Origin: Stentor roeselii
Lineage: Eukaryota > Ciliophora > Heterotrichea > Heterotrichida > Stentoridae
Direction of reading: 5' to 3'
DNA: 64,000 bases
Assembly: GCA_006503475.1 (NCBI GenBank)
Contig: RSEH01000049.1
Location: 102,938 to 166,937 of the forward strand
A program made the position numbers and the translations under genes. The notes under the pieces are model-generated. The model did no database searches. It was not told where the DNA came from and saw nothing but the letters and a program-made list of their open reading frames with translations. Every line of letters begins with the position of its first letter. Within the stretch, counting starts at the first letter, position 1. Of the stretch, positions 21,651 through 31,700 are shown piece after piece.

Positions 21651-22814
21651 ATGAGTCGAGTGCCACTAGAATCTTTCATGACCGAGCGTCAAGAGACCCG
21701 AGCGAATTTTTTAAAAAAAGACAAAGACCGTTTATGCAAAAGACTCGAAGACCTCGAAGAACGTTTATATTCAACGAAGATGACTTTGCAATCACTTCTT
21801 CCCCAGAGTCCAAAGTCCATATCCGAATACGAAAAAAGCATAATTCTCGACTACCTGATCGAAGAAAAGAACATCTTTGCACGTCGTTTAAGTGAAATTT
21901 CAGTGTTAAACACGGAATCACTTCAAAAGTCTTCAATCCAAAAGAAAAAAATCAAAGAAATCCTTGAAAGAGAAAAAACCATCGAATCTGAACTTAACAG
22001 TAAACTTTTAACTGTTCTTCAAGAATCTCGAGAAAAAGAAGAAAATATTGTTAAACTTAGTCTTTTGTCTGAAAAACTTAATAGTGAATTTAAAGAACTT
22101 GCAAAAAATCGCCTGAATTCTGTTGTTTCACCGAAAAATGTTCCTGATTTACTAGTCAAAAATCAGGCTGGAATTGAAAGAGTCATTCTTAAGGTCAGAG
22201 ATTTCACGAAAAATATCAAAGAGGAAAATAAAGATCTAGAAAAAAAGATTGAAAGGTATTTTAAAGAATTGGATAAATGCAATCAAGGCTTGAAATATCC
22301 TGTGAAAGTCGGAAAGACTCTTGATGAACTTTTGGACCCTGTCAAAAAAGACTTGAGAGAAGCTGATATTCGGTATAAATGTGAAGAAGTTAATTTCAGG
22401 TTTAATAAAACTTTCAAAAGGCAGGAAGATAGCAAGTCTCAAACTTTGAGACTTAAACTAGAAGAAGAGTTCATAAAATTAGAAACCCTATGCAAAGAAC
22501 TAAAAAACGCCCAAACAACAAACAGCATGCTTCAAGAGGACAAGCTAAACCTTCTCTCAGTACTATCCCACATTCGCAAAGGGACCAAACAAGTGACCCA
22601 CAAGCCTAAAGTCCAAGATTCCTTCAACAACCTCCACAAGCGAGTAGTTTCAAATCCTTTAGAATACAAGTCACAAGACCCAGTTCTCCAAAAAGAAGAA
22701 AACCCAATCAAATTCGATTTAGACTCAAAAGACCTTGATCAGTTCTCCAGTGTAGAAGACAACAACTACGACATTCCATGTGACAGCATGATAGACGATT
22801 TCATCGACTTATAG
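21651..22814 (+). CDS. Coiled-coil protein of unknown function
   Basis: 387 residues. It is charged and helical nearly throughout, with heptad-type Leu/Ile spacing between about residues 15-60, 90-150 and 180-300. The C-terminal 60 residues are acidic and end in a short Asp/Ile-rich tail (MIDDFIDL). There is no signal peptide, membrane helix or recognised domain. Such proteins are common in ciliate cortical and basal-body structures, but nothing here proves that. Codon choice changes from G/T-ending to C/A-ending at about 22480. It converges with the membrane-protein gene at 22886, 71 bp away. Confidence 0.75.
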   Translation: MSRVPLESFMTERQETRANFLKKDKDRLCKRLEDLEERLYSTKMTLQSLLPQSPKSISEYEKSIILDYLIEEKNIFARRLSEISVLNTESLQKSSIQKKKIKEILEREKTIESELNSKLLTVLQESREKEENIVKLSLLSEKLNSEFKELAKNRLNSVVSPKNVPDLLVKNQAGIERVILKVRDFTKNIKEENKDLEKKIERYFKELDKCNQGLKYPVKVGKTLDELLDPVKKDLREADIRYKCEEVNFRFNKTFKRQEDSKSQTLRLKLEEEFIKLETLCKELKNAQTTNSMLQEDKLNLLSVLSHIRKGTKQVTHKPKVQDSFNNLHKRVVSNPLEYKSQDPVLQKEENPIKFDLDSKDLDQFSSVEDNNYDIPCDSMIDDFIDL

Positions 22815-22885
22815 TTTTCGATTATTTTCCATAGTTAATAAACCTGCATCAAATAAATTTCCAAATTAATATCTATCCAAAAGTC

Positions 22886-23833
22886 TCACTTTATAGGAAC
22901 CGGGTTCGCGATAAGCAAATTCTTAAAAGGCGCGTTCACGTCAAGTCCCTTTGGAGCAATCAACAAAAAAGGCCTGTTGGAGACCACTGCTGCTTCGAAG
23001 CCTTCAGGAAGTCCAGCTTTGTAAACTGGAGCCAATGGACGGTTTGGCCTGTTCGGTTCTATCAAGTTGATGTCGAAGTAAGGAACGTTGCTTTTAGGTC
23101 TTAATAGAAATAATATTCCACCTATTGCTGTTAGTTCGAATGTTTCATCGAAATAGGTCAAAGTCACTGATGCCTCGCGGTCCATATTACCTGTCGCGGC
23201 AATTATGATTACGATAAAAAGAACTAAAAATTGAGTCAGGTAGTAATAACAGGATAGTCTCAAAAACCAGACTAGTAAGTCTATCTTTGCTTGAATTGGA
23301 GCTAAAAGGTTCTGGATTCCTGATTCCATCAGGGCTAGTTGACGCGTTTTTAGCAGGCGAATGTTCTCCAAGGTATACTTCGAAGTAATATAAAAAAGAC
23401 TAACAACCATGCAAAGCAGCACAATGATAACCAAGTCCGCTTCAATGAAATAAGCGCTATAAATCAAATAAACCGACCCCATGACTAGCGCGACAATTGA
23501 AAGTTCTCGACGTTGAAGTATATCAGAAATGACACAAAAACCCTTAGAGGCAAGGACTAGACTAGTATAGATGAAGGTTTTGTAAATGGTTATCATCGAA
23601 GTCACCGCGATTCCCCAGTACTCAGCTCCTGACTGGTTTAAAATGTACCCGACGAGGCAGAAGCACTCGATGCACTTGCAGGCGACTATGAAGTTCATGA
23701 ACTTGTGAAGAGGCTTCAGGTGCCGCTTGTTTATGTAGTAGTTGTTTATAAACCAGAAAATTAAAAAACCTAGCCAGAGTAGCCCGAAACCAAGGAAGGA
23801 AAACCCTTCTAGTAAGTCAAAGTTCACTGCCAT
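22886..23833 (-). CDS. Multi-pass (about 7 TM) membrane protein, GPR180/TMEM145-like (tentative)
   Basis: 315 residues. About seven hydrophobic helices run from residue 8 to 245. Helix 3 is followed by the loop ASKGFCVISDIL, which recalls the conserved post-TM3 loop (GWCITR-like) of the intimal-thickness-related/GOST family. The last 70 residues are Pro-rich and presumably cytosolic. There is no N-terminal luminal domain, unlike full-length GOST proteins. It is divergent from the gene at 23856, which encodes a signal peptide, a luminal domain and one helix, with only 22 bp between the start codons. Family assignment is weak; the multi-pass topology is clear. Confidence 0.6.
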   Translation of the reverse strand: MAVNFDLLEGFSFLGFGLLWLGFLIFWFINNYYINKRHLKPLHKFMNFIVACKCIECFCLVGYILNQSGAEYWGIAVTSMITIYKTFIYTSLVLASKGFCVISDILQRRELSIVALVMGSVYLIYSAYFIEADLVIIVLLCMVVSLFYITSKYTLENIRLLKTRQLALMESGIQNLLAPIQAKIDLLVWFLRLSCYYYLTQFLVLFIVIIIAATGNMDREASVTLTYFDETFELTAIGGILFLLRPKSNVPYFDINLIEPNRPNRPLAPVYKAGLPEGFEAAVVSNRPFLLIAPKGLDVNAPFKNLLIANPVPIK

Positions 23834-23855
23834 TTATAGAGGTTATTAGAAGGGC
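23834..23855. promoter_or_regulatory. 22-bp divergent intergenic spacer
   Basis: Only 22 bp separate the ATG codons of two opposite genes. It contains TTATAGAGG and TTATTAGAAGG, each an AT box close to a start. Any promoter must be within this or overlap the coding sequences. Confidence 0.6.
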
Positions 23856-24548
23856 ATGATCGCCTTTTTGATTTTGTTTCTAATGTTGGCTGTTGCGGAT
23901 GAACTTTATTTTAGGGATCTTTCGGAAAATGTTGAGTTTTCTTGGGAGTATTTGAAGAAGGGAAACCCTTATTCGATTGTTAGTGGACAGCATGTCATTC
24001 ATTTCTCTTTCGCCGAAGATCTTCCATTCACCTGCCAAGGTCAAAACGCTTCAGTGATTCTTCTTTCCAAAGACAAAGATTCCTGCGAAATTCTAGGAAG
24101 ACATGAAATCAACACTTATCAAATAGTCGAAACTTCAAATTCTTTAGGAATCGAAATTTTTTATCGAAAAGGTTCTCTTTGTCGAGATAGGCTCTGGGGA
24201 GATATTCCAAGAAGAACTGAATTCAAATTTATTTGCAGTAAGCGAGATCAAGACTTTATTTTAATGAGTTCAATCAGAAGTTGCAGAACAATTATTCAAA
24301 AAAGGGGAAAAGCAGGATGTTTTCAAAGTATCGTCAGCGAAGGAATGGAAACTTTGATTATTGCAGCGTATTTTTTATTTAGAGGACTTTTTATGATTTT
24401 TATTGGGTTTTGCTGGATTCTTTATGATATTTTGAATGATGATAATTATTCAGATGCTTTTGTGCAAGATGGGTTTGCTGGGGTTGTGTTGTATGGGAAG
24501 AATAAAGTGCTTGCGTTTGATGATAAGAGGAAGTATACTGAAGTTTGA
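23856..24548 (+). CDS. Type I membrane protein with MRH-like luminal domain
   Basis: 230 residues. The first 15 residues are a signal peptide (FLILFLMLAVADE). The luminal part (about 16-155) has six Cys and the pattern YRKGSLCRDRLW followed by RRTEFKFIC, which resembles the end of mannose-6-phosphate-receptor-homology (MRH) domains. A single transmembrane helix lies at about residues 165-190, followed by a 40-residue cytosolic tail with DDNYSDAFVQDG. MRH proteins act in ER quality control or Golgi-to-endosome sorting. It is divergent from a multi-pass protein with a 22-bp spacer, so the two could act together (inference). The signal peptide and helix are sure; the MRH call is moderate. The stop is TGA. 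Confidence 0.6.
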   Translation: MIAFLILFLMLAVADELYFRDLSENVEFSWEYLKKGNPYSIVSGQHVIHFSFAEDLPFTCQGQNASVILLSKDKDSCEILGRHEINTYQIVETSNSLGIEIFYRKGSLCRDRLWGDIPRRTEFKFICSKRDQDFILMSSIRSCRTIIQKRGKAGCFQSIVSEGMETLIIAAYFLFRGLFMIFIGFCWILYDILNDDNYSDAFVQDGFAGVVLYGKNKVLAFDDKRKYTEV

Positions 24549-24917
24549 AGGGATTATTTAAAGTTAGATAAAAAGTTTTATCTTTGAATAAATTTTTGAT
24601 CAAGATATTTGGTCTTATCTTATTGATCTAATTTATAGTATTTTATATATCTTATAACAAAAAAGGGTAATTTTATTAATTATTCTCAAGGATATATATA
24701 AGATTTATGTTCCTAAGTCTTAGATTACATGGACTTTATATATCTTGAGGGTTTTTAATTTTTGGAAAATATAAAGCGAAATATTAGGTTTAGTATTCCT
24801 TACTCACTGTCTCTCTTTTTATAATCTCTTAAATCTTCAAATTTTAATCCTTGGTACTTTTTTCATATCAAAACTATTAAGTCTCTAATAAATCGATTTA
24901 AATCCTAATTAAACTAA
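24549..24917. other. Intergenic with an inverted repeat
   Basis: 369 bp, AT-rich. It contains an imperfect inverted repeat (24685-24749, listed separately). The last 100 bp are G-poor ahead of the next gene. Confidence 0.5.
24685..24749. repeat. Imperfect inverted repeat
   Basis: The left arm CTCAAGGATATATATAAG (24685-24702) pairs with the right arm CTTTATATATCTTGAG (24734-24749) across a spacer of about 31 bp. It would form a hairpin in DNA or RNA. Possible roles are the 3' end of the preceding transcript or a protein site; neither is shown. Confidence 0.5.
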
Positions 24918-26306
24918 ATGGATCAAATATGTTCCTATGAAGGTTGCAAAGGCAGTCCAAAAAACCTTTCTTCCCACAACGCCTCCCCAATATTCTGCGA
25001 TTATCACCTAGATCTCCATCAAACTAATCCAGATCTTCACCCTAAGCCTGCCATTCTCAATCTCGAACAATCAAAAATTTCAAATCTCCTATCAAAAGAG
25101 ATGATAAAGCTTTCCTCAACAGTAGCGCAAGTAGTTATGACAGGTAAAGACATGTTCAACGAAGTCTGCATGAAAATAGTTGAAATCACAGACGATTTAA
25201 CTAAAAGACAACAGTCTTTAATCGAAATGGCAAACAACCAGTCAACAGTTCCTGAAGACTCTGTGAAAGAACTGACAAACATTCAAATAAAATTCAAAAA
25301 AAAAGAAGACTTCAGAAAAATGATTGATCAGCACTTTTCTCAACAAGAATCAACTTTTGATTTTTCAATTTTTTCTAAAGACTTTCAGGATATTATCTTC
25401 TATTTGCAACACAGCAACGAATTACTTGAAAATGTGAGAAGTCAAACTGAGGAAGATAAGGAAAATACGAAAGAAGTACTCGAAAAAATGAAGAAATTTG
25501 AAAATAGTTCTTATGAAAATACTGCTTCCTTTGAAAAACGCATAAAACAGCTTGAAGAACTGAGTAAAAAACAAGAAAAGGCCTTTTCAACTAAAAGCAA
25601 AACAAAAAAAATTAAATATCGACTTCGTGCTTTGGAGAATCAAATTGAAAGTCAAGAAAAAATGCTTGAAGAAGTTAATTTGAAGTTCGAAAATATCAGT
25701 CAAAGTATTCAACAACATATCTTGAACCTTTCTGAAAACGAGAAAAATTCGAGAAAATTTGAGAAAAAAGCGGAGAAGGAGATTAACTTTAAATTTTCTC
25801 AGATTTTCTTGTCTTTTGAGAAAGAAAGAGAAAAATTGAATGATTTGATGGAGGAATATAAAAATTTTACTTGTGAACAGATCTTAAAAAATAATGAAGA
25901 GGTTGGCTTGGTTTATCAAAGGAAGTTTGAAGAAAATGATGAGAGATTTAAGGAGTTTTGTGATCGGGTTTCTAGTGATTTGAAAAATCTTGAATTGAAA
26001 TATGATGGATTAGATGAACAGATTTCTTTTTGTTTTACTCAAAGGCTTAGCTTGGAAATTGAAAATATTATGAATCAAAAACAAGAAGAAAAATTAAGGG
26101 TTGAAAATGAAAAAGAAAAAAGAGGTGCTAATAATTTAGACTTTGATTCGAAGAATTTAGAAGAAAAAATACAATTTTATTTATCTTTAAAACTTGGGAA
26201 ATCAGATGACTGGCCACGTAGGTATCCTAAAGATATCAAAGAAATCAAGATCACAAATAATAGATCCTTTATGTTTGTTTGTAATCAATATAAAGGTACA
26301 CTTTAG
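24918..26306 (+). CDS. Zinc-finger/coiled-coil protein, possibly with a truncated propeller tail
   Basis: 462 residues. The N-terminal 35 residues have Cys/His spacing CSYEGC, then CDYHLDLH, typical of a small B-box-like zinc module. Residues about 90-410 are a long coiled coil. The end (IKEIKITNNRSFMFVC) reads like the first strand of a beta-propeller blade. A 15-nt GTAATCAATATAAAG element at 26271-26285 has the intron consensus and would splice in phase, but the same stop follows either way. Downstream, other frames keep protein-like sequence (DKIGFFDIVGKCYYGIYQ), suggesting a lost propeller. I do not recognise an orthologue. Confidence 0.65.
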   Translation: MDQICSYEGCKGSPKNLSSHNASPIFCDYHLDLHQTNPDLHPKPAILNLEQSKISNLLSKEMIKLSSTVAQVVMTGKDMFNEVCMKIVEITDDLTKRQQSLIEMANNQSTVPEDSVKELTNIQIKFKKKEDFRKMIDQHFSQQESTFDFSIFSKDFQDIIFYLQHSNELLENVRSQTEEDKENTKEVLEKMKKFENSSYENTASFEKRIKQLEELSKKQEKAFSTKSKTKKIKYRLRALENQIESQEKMLEEVNLKFENISQSIQQHILNLSENEKNSRKFEKKAEKEINFKFSQIFLSFEKEREKLNDLMEEYKNFTCEQILKNNEEVGLVYQRKFEENDERFKEFCDRVSSDLKNLELKYDGLDEQISFCFTQRLSLEIENIMNQKQEEKLRVENEKEKRGANNLDFDSKNLEEKIQFYLSLKLGKSDDWPRRYPKDIKEIKITNNRSFMFVCNQYKGTL

Positions 26307-27175
26307 TAGATTGTAATTCTGATATCAGTATATTCAAGCTTAAATAGTAACGATAAGATAGGTTTTTTCGATATAGTTGGTAAATGCTATTATGGTATCT
26401 ATCAATCAGTATTGCTTATGCAGATAGAATACCTAACTTAAGGTATCAATAATAAGGCAGTATTGGATTAGCAGGTAAATTTATCTAAGGTATTTGTAAC
26501 AATCATGAAAGATTTATCATTATACGGACTAACTTAAAGGTTAAACAAATACAGACAGTAGATATCAATAGAAGGTATAAACAATGTAGGTAATAGTTGC
26601 AAAGAATGTAAATTTTATAATAAGGTTGTACAGCAGACGTAGGTACAAGTATATAGTTGGTAAAAGTAAGTGAGAGATAAGACAATTAGAAGGTAAATTT
26701 TAGCTAGTGAGTGTTTATAACCTGAAGAGCAAAAATTTAGAGTTTAATCAAATCAATACAGGCTCACAATCAAGACAGTGGAAGGATACATATCCTGAAT
26801 GCAACTATTCCGTGTGGGGATATTAATTATTATTTAGGTTGATTAGATTAAATAATTAGACGATCTAAAACAATCATTTATTTAAGTAAGCTGAATGACT
26901 ATTTCATATTTTTGCTAAATAGATAATTTATTAATATCTTCAAATTCCTAATGATCTAAAGAATGATTCAATTTAACATTACAAATTTAACTTAGAGGAT
27001 TTTTTAGGTCTATCATATGTTTAAAAAATTTAGAGAATATACTAGCTGGTAAACATCTTCAAAACGAATCTATTTATCCAAATTTAAAATATTTTAATAA
27101 GCATGCTTTGATTACCGTTAAAATTTTAATATAATATAAATACGCTCAGCTCGATATAATTGATAAAAAATTGAA

Positions 27176-27307
27176 ATGGAAATACTCTTTGATACTGATT
27201 AGACTGATAAATCCAATCTTGCTAGAAAAACCTGTGGCGAACCCTACGACCAGAACGAGACGTTGCAAAAGACTCTTCAAGCAATCAGTAAGGAGCATTA
27301 TTCCTGA
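27176..27307 (+). pseudogene. Short coding relic
   Basis: An ATG frame reads MEILFDTD, then TAG at 27200-27202, and continues as RKTCGEPYDQNETLQKTLQ to a TGA. It is more GC-rich than the surroundings and looks like a former exon. Family unknown. Confidence 0.3.
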
Positions 27308-27493
27308 GGGACCAACCTAATCTCATTTCTTCATTATCATCTAAACAATTTTTTCAACCTTTATAATATTTATTATTTATGATAATCAATAGAATTGAAG
27401 TTAAATATAATGAATGTATGTATTCCATTCGAAAAAATTATTATTAAGGTGATTGGATTAATTAATGTGAATATGATTAAAACAATCACTTGG

Positions 27494-27595
27494 TTTAGAG
27501 AGTTGAGTTAATATCATAATGGTTATTTCTAAAAAAATCTAAAGTTTAGAGAGTCGAGTTAATATCATAATTGTTATTTCTAAAAAAATCTAAAC
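27494..27595. repeat. 51-bp tandem duplication
   Basis: 27494-27544 and 27545-27595 are near-identical copies (TTTAGAGAG-TGAGTTAATATCATAAT core) differing at only a few positions. A third partial copy may follow. Confidence 0.8.
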
Positions 27596-28283
27596 ATTTA
27601 GAATATTCATTGAATGATACACTTTTTAAATATAGACAAATTTATGTCTAAGCAACTCTTGAATATTTTACATCATGTACTAATTGAATAAACTTTTTCA
27701 TACAATTTCTGTCTATTTAACTTTTTGGATATGTTAAATATAATGGATTTACAATACCGTTAAAATTTAAATATTATATATATGTGCACAACTATAAAGA
27801 AATTTCGATCAAAAACTAAATGAAAACACTCTAAAATGCTGCGTTAATATTTCTCATCTATGGACACGCAAAACACTTTCTTACTTTTTACTAATAAGTT
27901 TTATTGTTCCCAAACCTAAAGATTATTTATTCATGATATACAATCAAGAAATACTATTATCTAGAAATTCATTTTGAATAAATAAATAAGATGAAGTGCA
28001 TGAATTAGAATTGTAAGAGTTTATATTTACCTGAGTTCAAGATTAAGGGCACGTGTAGGAATTACTTGTCAAACAATAACGCATATAGTCAGACTTCTTT
28101 GGAACAAATCTCAAACCTTGAAAAAGATTTCAAGAAATGTATCTAATTAAAACAACGAGTATCTCTTATCAATACATTAATTTTTAAAAATCTACAGTAT
28201 AGATTACTATCTTGAAAGACTATCAACTTTTTATGACCTGTATAAATATTATTGAATTATTACAATCATTAATATTTATATAA

Positions 28284-28406
28284 ACCGATGACGGGAAAGT
28301 ACATCTGTGGACTGGTACGGAAGAGTACAGAGAACTAGTCGAAGACACAGGCTGGCTATGGATCCCTGAAGAAATACCGCTAGGGGAACTTGTTCCTCTG
28401 AAATAA
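28284..28406 (+). pseudogene. Short propeller-like coding relic
   Basis: After an upstream TAA the frame reads TDDGKVHLWTGTEEY, then GWLWIPEEIPLGELVPLK and TAA. The D-G-K-V-H-L-W string is like the end of a WD repeat. There is no start codon or upstream domain. It is GC-richer than the flanks, so it is probably the tail of a lost gene. Confidence 0.35.
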
Positions 28407-28529
28407 GTATTCATAATTAACGATCTTAATAAACTAGTTCTCTAGAACCAATTTTTGATCAATAAAATACAAAATAAAATAATTTTGTCTTAAATCTAAT
28501 TTTAAATAATATCTTGAATTCTTTTCTAG

Positions 28530-28723
28530 CTAATCTTTTTAATCTTTATCTTCACCCACTAATCAATTACCTAAATCCAATCACTATACTTAAACCCTAT
28601 CTCAAATAAAATCATCAAAACCTACAACATCTCTAAATCATCATTCAAATAAATTCACAATAAAAAACTATCTAAAACCCTTTCTTCTGAACTCCTCCAA
28701 ATTAAAAAAATCCCTTAATATAA
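28530..28723 (+). promoter_or_regulatory. Nearly G-free leader of the PARP gene
   Basis: In these 194 bases the coding strand contains a single G (28689). It is made of A, C and T with AAACCCT and AACCCTT strings and ends ATATAAATG at the start codon. The same kind of tract precedes DRC5 and serC. Confidence 0.6.
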
Positions 28724-31700
28724 ATGTCTGACCAAATAAGAAGATCTGCAAGAATCTCTAAAAAACAAAAAGAAGAAAATCCTCCAAGTCCACCTCCCGG
28801 TCTCAGATACCTAAAAGACCAAGGACTATTATTAAAATCCTCATCAACCCATCGACTTGCCCTTTTATCTCAAGACGTTCCTGACACTTCCGAATCATTT
28901 CTGGTAAATTATCTCGAAGAAGAACCAAACAAACTAACTTACTCAATAGGTCAAGAAATCACTGTGAATCTTGAAGATGTGGTAAAAACGATACAACTCC
29001 GAAAATCAGGAAAATTTTTCAGAATTAGTCAAAGAATGATGATTTCGATCAGTCAATTGTTGGACTTTGACAGTGAAAAAGAAGCTTCGGAGATAGAAAA
29101 TTTTGAAGATATTCAAGAAGAGCCTGAAGAGATTCCTGTGAAAAGAAAAAAAAGAACTGAAAGTAAAGAGACGAAAAATAAGGAGATTAAAGAAAGAAAA
29201 GAAAAAAATACTTTACCCAAGCGACAGAAGATCAAAAAACATATGAATGAGTATAAAAGAGGAATTTTTAACCCTTTTGTTAAAGAATCTAGAAATAATG
29301 AAATACTTTATGATCCTGGTGAAGTTGGAAATTTCGATTGCTCAGTTAGGATCAATAATCTCAACTTCCATCGAGCAGCAATTTGTAAAAATAATCAATT
29401 GATGGATAATTTGCTGAAATCTGAATACAAAATTTCTAATTTAATGGAATCTTGGGGTCCTGAATGCAATATAACACCCCTTGAAAGGGCTTTTTTGTGT
29501 GAAAATGAGTACTTCGTAAAAGAGATGTACAAAACTCTTAGTAATAATTCTTTTCGCAAAGCTCAAGAACCAATAAGTGAACTTAACTACGTAAATACTG
29601 GAGAAGTTAGTGTTCAAGCTTACGGCGTTAAGACAAGAAAGGTGCAAGTTTCTCGAGGAGGTCGAGAAGGGAATAATGCCTTGCTTTGCAAATCATCAAC
29701 ATCCGACAACATGTCCTATTTCATCTCCAAGGCCTTCTTGAAGCATCTAATCGAAAAGTCAGTATCAATAAAAATGTTAAAACTTCTAATAACCCTTCTC
29801 CCACTAACCGAAAACACTTTAGGTCTCTGCATAGGTGATGCAATCCGAACAGGTAACAAAGACCTATCTCAATTCCTTCTTCACCATTTCAACCATCAAG
29901 GTAGTTTCAACTTTAACTTCCTTCACGAGGAAGTTTTACATTCAAATCCATTATCTCCATTCAAAAGTCCATCAATAACAAAAAAGCCGATCGAAAACTA
30001 TTTAATAGCTCCTTTACACGTGGCATGCATAAACCAAGACTCAACTCACCTTTCATCCCTCTTATCAAACTGCGACGACATCAACTACCCGGACCAAGAA
30101 GGCCGGAAGGCAGTTCATTACGCGGCTGCCAGTCTTTCCACTGACTGTCTGAAGGTCCTCAAGGCTCATGGGTGCAACTTGAATGAACTCGACATCGCAA
30201 AAGTCTCTCCTTTAATGATCGCTGCCATGTTTGATAGAGAAAAAAATGTCGAGTTTCTTGTAAATAATGGAGTTCCTTTAAATTTTAAAGCGAAAGATGG
30301 AAGGGCTCCTATTCATTTCGCGGCTCAATTTGGAGCTTTAAAGGCTTTTAAGAATTTGGTTGAAGCTGGGTGTAAAATTGATTTGCCCGGGACTGATAGG
30401 AAAACGCCTTTGATGTTTGCTGCGATTTTTGGGAATTTTGAGATTGTTTTGGAAATTTTGAATAGGAAGGGAAAGGATGTTAAGAAGGATAAATGTAGGA
30501 GGTCGGCTTTGATTTGGGCAGTAAAAAACGGCCACAGCGACATAGTGAGTCTTCTTCTCTCACGAGGATCGCCATTCGACGAGCCAGATTCCTCTAAAAA
30601 CTACCCAGTCCACTACGCCGCAGCCTACGGCTGGTTAGAAATCCTTCAACTTCTCTTACAATCAGGAGCAAGCATAAACGTTCAAAACGACTGGAACATA
30701 TCCCCTCTTCTAATCTCAAAGTTAAAATTCCAAAACCACATATATACCTACCTTTTAAAATCAACTGAAGCAAACGTGAACATAAAAGACGAGCAAGGTC
30801 GATCCCTAGTCTCAAGAGCGATTCTCGATATATCCTTTTCCTCCTTTTCCTCTTTAGACGAGTTGAACTACTTAATCTCAGCAAAAAATGCCGACGTTAA
30901 CACCCAAGACCTTGCAGGTCTAACACCTCTTCACCATCTTTCACGAAAGGCACTTCCCTGGAATTTAAATAATCAACACCCAGAAGCCCTTCACTTAAAG
31001 TATCAAGAAGTCCTTCTTGAAGCAGCTTATTTACTCCTAAACCACGGAAGTAACATCAACGCCTGCTGTGCAGGCGGAACCACTGCCGTGATGTACGCCA
31101 TTCAAGCTAAAAATGTACCTTTGGCTGAGGTGCTTATAAAAAAAGGAGCTGATCTCACCATTTGCCCTGAACCTGGAGGCGTTTTTCATTATCTTCTCAG
31201 TTTTGAATTAAAACTTTTCATTCTTTGTGCTCGTATCACTGAGGATCAAATTGACTTGAATGTGAAAAATGCTCAGGGAAGGACTCTTGTTTCGAGAATG
31301 ATTGATTATTTGAATGAAGAGGTTTTTGAAATGATTCAAAAATTTTTAAATGGGAAAAAAGTTGATGTCGCTCAGGTGGATTTTGGAGGACTTAGTCCTT
31401 TACATCATCTTTGCAAGAAAAGTAAAAATGTTTCGTTTTCGCAGGGGTTGAATGAAGAGGAAAAAGAAGAGATTTTAGAGAAGTTTAAGAAAATCATGGA
31501 AGAAACTGCGAAAATTTTAGTGTTTTCTGGATGTGATTGCAATTTGATTGATAAGAGTGGATTTCCGGCTGTTCTTTACGCGATTCAAATGAAGAATGTT
31601 CATTTAGTTGAAGTTCTTGTTGATATTGGAGCTGATTTGAATGTTTTTCCAAATGGAGGAGGGATCTTTCATTATTTACCTAGTTTTGACCTGGAATGTT

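Larger units (their letters stand above)
26307..28723. other. Long non-coding region with relics and repeats
   Basis: 2.4 kb of AT-rich DNA. The first 400 bp contain many GTA...AG-like strings and residual coding sequence of the preceding gene. There are two short relics (27176-27307 and 28284-28406), a 51-bp tandem duplication (27494-27595), and a similar AT-rich block at 27113 and 27753 that begins TACCGTTAAAATTT in both cases. The final 194 bp are the nearly G-free leader of the PARP gene. Confidence 0.5.
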
